Shown: positions 6,745-9,789 of the stretch, one piece after another
How positions within the stretch are numbered: position 1 is the first letter of the stretch
Layout of the letters: each line of letters starts with the position of its first letter
Program-made: the position numbers and the translations under genes
Notes under the pieces: model-generated
What the model saw: only the letters and a program-made list of their open reading frames with translations
Told to the model about the DNA's origin: nothing
The model's database searches: none
Assembly (NCBI GenBank): GCA_902780985.1
Contig: CACZHN010000087.1
Span: 1 to 9,789, forward strand
Reading direction: 5' to 3'
DNA from: an uncultured Lachnospiraceae bacterium
GTDB taxonomy: Bacteria > Bacillota_A > Clostridia > Lachnospirales > Lachnospiraceae
Length of the DNA: 9,789 nucleotides

Positions 6745-6759
6745 TTATCACTTTGATAA
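6745..6759. promoter_or_regulatory. Operator copy 1, TTATCA-N3-TGATAA
   Basis: TTATCA (6745-6750), three bases CTT, then TGATAA (6754-6759) form a perfect 6-bp inverted repeat. It covers the predicted start of transcription (about 6757) of the minus-strand promoter, the classic place for a repressor. A second copy with the same half-sites and spacing lies at 6798-6812. Confidence 0.6.
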
Positions 6760-6792
6760 TATGATGGTAGCATATAAAAATAGCTCTGTCAA
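6757..6792 (-). promoter_or_regulatory. Promoter of the envelope operon (570-aa protein and lipoprotein)
   Basis: On the minus strand a perfect -35 TTGACA (6787-6792) is followed by exactly 17 bases and a -10 TACCAT (6764-6769), which matches TATAAT at four of six positions and is preceded by TG one base away (extended -10). Transcription should start near 6757, leaving a leader of about 43 bases that contains the GGGGG ribosome site before TTG 6714. This supports a separate transcription unit for the envelope genes, distinct from the two-component genes upstream. Confidence 0.72.
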
Positions 6793-6797
6793 TCTTT

Positions 6798-6812
6798 TTA
6801 TCATAATGATAA
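6798..6812. promoter_or_regulatory. Operator copy 2, TTATCA-N3-TGATAA
   Basis: TTATCA (6798-6803), TAA, TGATAA (6807-6812): because of the centre bases the perfect symmetry extends to seven bases per arm around one base. It lies just upstream of the -35 element. Its centre is 53 bp from the centre of copy 1, close to five helical turns. Symmetry and GATAAT content recall sites of the Fur/PerR superfamily, but the arm order differs from the usual Fur 7-1-7 box. Confidence 0.6.
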
Positions 6813-6838
6813 TTTCAAATCAACAGGGCTTTAATACC

Positions 6839-7585
6839 TTATTTAATCTCTTCTATATCTTTTACGATATAATAAGCGTTGTTATAATCCTCGTTCTCGA
6901 AGTCGTTTACGAATTCCGGATTAACTACAAATGTTTTTCCGTCAGCTGTGTGAAGCTTTACTTTCGATTCAAAGAATAAGCCTTTTCCGCCGTAGAAGAT
7001 CATCTGGTTTATAAGCTGCTCATAGTCATCAACCAGATTCTCCGGTACATTGTAGATACCGATATCAGGTCTTCCGAACTCGGCCATTCCTCTGGTATGC
7101 AGCCATATTCCGTCCTCATCCTCGGAATAAAGGATCTTTACATGATTCTGCGCATTGATATCCTGCTCAAAGAATATATCATGCCAGTCTTCAGGTGAAT
7201 AAAGTTCAAATGTAAGGAAATCCAGAATTCCTACAGCCCCCTTTTCTGCGAAAGCCTGAATGATTCCGATTACATTTCTCATATAATCAAGTGTACTGTC
7301 TTCCTGAACTTCTCCCTGGAAAACCACACAATTCTCGGCAGCACGGCAAGCTTCGAAAAGCTCCTCGTCCTGCTCTTTTAATATCTCGCCAACAGCACCT
7401 TCGAAGAATCCGTTGATATAGTCTCCGTTTTCAGCTCTGGTAAGTGTTCGGATATCCATGTTTTCAGGCAGTCCGTCCACATGATGCTTCGACTGGGATA
7501 CTTCCAGTTCGTCTCCTGTGATTCCGAATATAACGTAAAACAAAAACGGTTTATATCCGTAATCCTCATAATACTCTCTTTCCAA
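6839..7585 (-). CDS. Soluble 248-aa protein with HTRGM-xx-FGRPD motif (DUF4261-like, tentative)
   Basis: The 248-aa protein has no signal peptide or membrane helix and is acidic. The most distinctive part is WLHTRGMAEFGRPDIGIYNVP at about 161-181, which recalls a W(L/I)xTxGMxxFGxP(D/E) block found in uncharacterised families such as DUF4261 or DUF4026. Before it stands GAVGILDFLTFELYSPEDW (about 116-134). The C-terminal part is VKLHTADGKTFVVNPEF. The family link is from memory and uncertain, and no biochemical role is known to me. The start is TTG 7585 with AAGGAG (7595-7600) nine bases upstream; the next ATG is 42 codons in. It lies 27 bases after the histidine kinase stop on the same strand, so it is probably the third gene of the two-component operon, and it ends about 125 bases before the next gene. 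Confidence 0.82.
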   Translation of the reverse strand: MEREYYEDYGYKPFLFYVIFGITGDELEVSQSKHHVDGLPENMDIRTLTRAENGDYINGFFEGAVGEILKEQDEELFEACRAAENCVVFQGEVQEDSTLDYMRNVIGIIQAFAEKGAVGILDFLTFELYSPEDWHDIFFEQDINAQNHVKILYSEDEDGIWLHTRGMAEFGRPDIGIYNVPENLVDDYEQLINQMIFYGGKGLFFESKVKLHTADGKTFVVNPEFVNDFENEDYNNAYYIVKDIEEIK

Positions 7586-7594
7586 TTGTTACTT

Positions 7595-7600
7595 CTCCTT
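7595..7600 (-). promoter_or_regulatory. Ribosome binding site of the 248-aa gene (TTG start)
   Basis: AAGGAG is followed after nine bases by TTG 7585. No ATG or GTG in frame lies close by, so this site supports a genuine TTG start. Confidence 0.65.
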
Positions 7601-7612
7601 AACTTTATAAAT

Positions 7613-8887
7613 TTATGCTAACGGAATCATAAGTATGACGGAAAATCCGTCTTTTTCTCCTTCACAGATAAGCTGTCCGCCCATCTTCTTCATAAGTTCA
7701 CTTGAAATGTAAAGGCCCAGACCACTTCCCTCTTTACCTTCGGTATTTCTGGTCCCTCTGAAAAACTTATTCGTAAGAAGTGCTAATTCCTCTTCTTCTA
7801 CACCTTCACCATGATCTCTGATCTTCATTTCAAGAAAACCATCAACAAACCTGTATGTTACATCTATAGGTGTGTTTGCATATTTATAGGAATTACCGAT
7901 TACATTTCCTATAACCTGCGACATTCTCTTCTTATCTAAACTCAGTATACATGCCGGTACCTTTTCGGAAACCACGTATTTACGTGTATCCTGCTCTTCC
8001 ACAATCTTTTCCAGAATTGCGGAATCCATATCGCTGCAGCTGACCTTCAGTTCTCCCATATCATCCAGTACCGAGGAAAGAAGGTCATCCAGCAGAGTAT
8101 TTATCTCTACCGTCTTACTGCTTATATTCTCTATCTTACGCTTTACATATTCGTCTTCTACCTTAACCAGAAGCATCTCACACTGAAGCTTTATGCCCGT
8201 CACAGGTGTCTTGAGGTCATGACTGAGAGAAGCCACCAGTTCCTTCTCCTTAAGCTTGAGGGCAATCTCTCTTTCACGTGCGGCTTTCAGCTCTTCCCTC
8301 ATGATATCAAAACTTTCGGTAAGGATTCCGAAGATATTGCTCTGCTCCATTTTGAGCGGCTCATCCAGATTTCCCATGGCAATAACCCCGGCAAACTTTT
8401 TCATACGCTGAAACGGCCTTATGACATTTCTGTTTATATAGCAGAAAAACAGTACATAGGATAAAAGCATGGTCAGTGAAATGATTGCCGCAACAGACAC
8501 TATCCTGTAAAAGGCTTTATCATATTTTTCCTGAGACGGATCCGGGATTATCAGAGTTCCCAGAAATACCTCATCTTCATTTATCGGAAATGTAAGCATC
8601 CCTCTTTCAGCCGCATCCGGAACCGATCTTATCCCTTCGAATCTTGTATCGGATGAAGCATAAAGAACCTTATTATTCTTATCCAGGAGAAGCATTTCCG
8701 TACCCGGATCTGCTTTTTCCAGAGCCGACGGATCATCCCAATTTTCTTTCACGGTCTGAATATAATCATTCAGTAATATCGAATCCTTCTCGGATATCTT
8801 ATAAGAAACAGCGGTAACCACAAGCAGGATTATCATGATGACAAGTATCGCGACCTGAAAGAAAAAGAATTTCGCAAAATCTTTCAT
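7613..8887 (-). CDS. Sensor histidine kinase with HAMP domain
   Basis: This is a transmembrane sensor kinase that autophosphorylates on histidine and passes the phosphate to the response regulator encoded just before it. Order (numbering from GTG 8890): helix one about 8-30; an outside domain of about 100 residues (31-127) containing EMLLLDKNNKVLYASSD, reminiscent of a small Cache/PAS-like fold; helix two about 129-152; HAMP about 154-206 (IRPFQRMKKFAGVIAMGNLDEP); H-box ASLSHDLKTPVTG with His224; N-box QVIGNVIGNSYKYAN (Asn329, Asn333); G1 RDHGEGV (from Asp359); F-box NKFFRG; G2 GSGLGLYI. All catalytic motifs are intact. The start is ATG 8887, one base overlapping the regulator stop (TGATG); GTG 8890 gives a four-base overlap and is equally possible. 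The stimulus is unknown; the extracytoplasmic sensor and nearby envelope proteins suggest a surface or envelope signal. Confidence 0.96.
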   Translation of the reverse strand: MKDFAKFFFFQVAILVIMIILLVVTAVSYKISEKDSILLNDYIQTVKENWDDPSALEKADPGTEMLLLDKNNKVLYASSDTRFEGIRSVPDAAERGMLTFPINEDEVFLGTLIIPDPSQEKYDKAFYRIVSVAAIISLTMLLSYVLFFCYINRNVIRPFQRMKKFAGVIAMGNLDEPLKMEQSNIFGILTESFDIMREELKAAREREIALKLKEKELVASLSHDLKTPVTGIKLQCEMLLVKVEDEYVKRKIENISSKTVEINTLLDDLLSSVLDDMGELKVSCSDMDSAILEKIVEEQDTRKYVVSEKVPACILSLDKKRMSQVIGNVIGNSYKYANTPIDVTYRFVDGFLEMKIRDHGEGVEEEELALLTNKFFRGTRNTEGKEGSGLGLYISSELMKKMGGQLICEGEKDGFSVILMIPLA

Positions 8888-9612
8888 CACTCAATAATAT
8901 ATCCCACTCCCCAGACAGTCTTAATGATCTCGGGATTCTTCGGGTCCTTTTCTATTTTTTCTCTAAGATGCCTTGCATGCACCGATAATGTGCCTTCGCC
9001 GATATATTCGTCACCCCATACGCTCTGAAGCAGCTCGTCCTTGGTGATGGTCCTGCCTCTGTTCTCAAGAAGATAAAGAAGCATCTTATATTCCATTACC
9101 GTCAAAGCTATACCTTCGCCGTTCTTGACCAGCTTATAGGTCGTGGTATCCAGATATATATCCGAAGTCAGATTATAGCGTCCGTCTTCCGATACAGGCT
9201 TTTCAGACACTGAAACAGCAGAGGCCGATCTTATAGCCTCTGCTGATTTTTCATATCGGTTTAAAATTGTTTTTGCCTTCGCCAGAAGTATATTCAGCGA
9301 AAACGGTTTGCTTATATAATCATCGCCGCCTATATTCAGAGCCATAAGAACATTATCATCACTCTTTCTGGCACTGATAAAGAGTATAGGCATATCATAC
9401 TGTTCGCGGATCTTCTTGCAAAGCTCGAATCCGGATTTTCCTCCCAGATTTATATCCAGCAGTATCAGGGAAACTTCTGTTTTATCCAGAAAGTCAACCG
9501 CTTCCTCATAGCTTGTCACATAAGCCGTAGGAACATCGAAACAGTTGAAGTATTCCGCTGTGGTTTCAGCTATGGTAATATCATCATCTACGATAAGACA
9601 TTTATATTCCAT
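8887..9612 (-). CDS. OmpR/PhoB-family response regulator
   Basis: This is a two-domain DNA-binding response regulator. The receiver domain (about 1-118) has the acidic pocket Asp9-Asp10-Asp11, phosphorylation site Asp53 (LILLDINLGGKSG), Ser80 in place of the usual Thr/Ser switch residue (LFISARKS) and Lys102 (YISKPFS). A linker of about 25 residues (SAEAIRSASAVSVSEKPVSEDG) leads to a C-terminal winged helix (about 145-241) with the family signatures LTVMEYKMLLYLLENRGRTITKDELL and SVHARHLREKIE...IKTVWGVGYI. The ATG at 9612 has CGGAGG seven bases upstream. It overlaps the histidine kinase start and lies only 24 bases after the preceding gene, with no terminator between, so it may be cotranscribed with that gene. 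Its target promoter is not identified; the inverted-repeat operators at 6745-6812 are not the direct repeats usual for this family. Confidence 0.97.
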   Translation of the reverse strand: MEYKCLIVDDDITIAETTAEYFNCFDVPTAYVTSYEEAVDFLDKTEVSLILLDINLGGKSGFELCKKIREQYDMPILFISARKSDDNVLMALNIGGDDYISKPFSLNILLAKAKTILNRYEKSAEAIRSASAVSVSEKPVSEDGRYNLTSDIYLDTTTYKLVKNGEGIALTVMEYKMLLYLLENRGRTITKDELLQSVWGDEYIGEGTLSVHARHLREKIEKDPKNPEIIKTVWGVGYIIE

Positions 9613-9636
9613 TTATCGGCCTCCGAAAAACGTGAA

Positions 9637-9789
9637 TTATCGTGTGATACCTATAGTTGCACCCGTATCTCCGACAAATACTATCATACCATATTCAGGT
9701 AAAGGAACGCCACCTTTATAGTCTGTCATATAGTTAGTATATGTTAGATTTCCGTACTTGTCATACACATATACAGCTGCATGTTCCGG
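9637..9789 (-). CDS. 3' end of an unidentified gene (partial at right edge)
   Basis: On the minus strand an open frame enters from the right edge and runs 50 codons to TAA at 9637-9639. The tail (AAVYVYDKYGNLTYTNYMTD, then YGMIVFVGDTGATIGITR) looks like a series of beta strands ending with a small glycine-rich strand pair, as in the C-terminal beta-sandwich of an extracellular or membrane-bound protein. I do not recognise the family. It precedes the response regulator by 24 bases with the same orientation and no visible terminator, so it may be in the same transcription unit. Confidence 0.7.
   Translation of the reverse strand, partial: PEHAAVYVYDKYGNLTYTNYMTDYKGGVPLPEYGMIVFVGDTGATIGITR

Noticed and set aside
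6798..6812. The TTATCAT/ATGATAA inverted repeat as a terminator for the 248-aa gene
   Set aside because: The single-base centre leaves only a five-pair AT-only hairpin, and it is followed by A residues rather than T residues on the minus strand.
6488..6979. A 163-codon plus-strand open frame across the operator region
   Set aside because: It is Ser/Phe/Ile-rich and antisense to two well-supported genes plus their promoter, with no ribosome site.
9637..9650. TTATCG-TG-TGATAC upstream of the response regulator as a third operator
   Set aside because: The arms are imperfect and the spacing is two bases rather than three; it also covers the stop codon of the preceding gene.

Overview
The window looks like a chromosomal segment of a low-to-moderate GC Gram-positive bacterium in the Clostridia, with a Lachnospiraceae-like feel (for example Butyrivibrio or Roseburia relatives). 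Reasons: strong AGGAGG-type ribosome binding sites, use of TTG and GTG starts, the neighbouring lspA and RluD-type pseudouridine synthase genes, a tyrosine recombinase that resembles XerS, and large lysine- and acid-rich envelope proteins. The genus is inference; no rRNA or other marker gene is present.

Left part (1-2822, plus strand): the tail of an unidentified gene is followed closely by lspA (signal peptidase II) and an overlapping RluD/YlyB-type pseudouridine synthase. After a 203-bp gap comes a 352-aa tyrosine recombinase with all six catalytic residues and an overall plan like XerS, the single-recombinase chromosome-dimer resolution enzyme. The gap holds an imperfect inverted repeat whose geometry and one half-site look like a difSL-type site, about 80-110 bp upstream of the recombinase start. 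This recombinase plus dif-like site is the strongest candidate for a notable system here.

Middle part (2841-4217, minus strand): a small unrecognised acidic protein converges on the recombinase, and upstream of it lies a ten-helix EamA/DMT-family transporter started by TTG.

Right part (4280-9789, minus strand): a regulatory and envelope block. In transcription order it holds the tail of an unknown gene at the window edge, an OmpR-family response regulator, an overlapping HAMP histidine kinase, a soluble 248-aa protein with a HTRGM-xx-FGRPD motif, then a promoter bracketed by two copies of TTATCA-N3-TGATAA, a membrane-anchored 570-aa protein, a lipoprotein, and a hairpin terminator. The two operators have the same geometry and lie 53 bp centre to centre, about five helical turns, with the predicted start of transcription inside the downstream copy. 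This suggests that the two envelope proteins are controlled separately from the two-component genes by a repressor. The lipoprotein would be a substrate for the LspA encoded in the same window.

No tRNA, rRNA, CRISPR array or insertion sequence was seen. No stretch over 300 bases lacks a gene.
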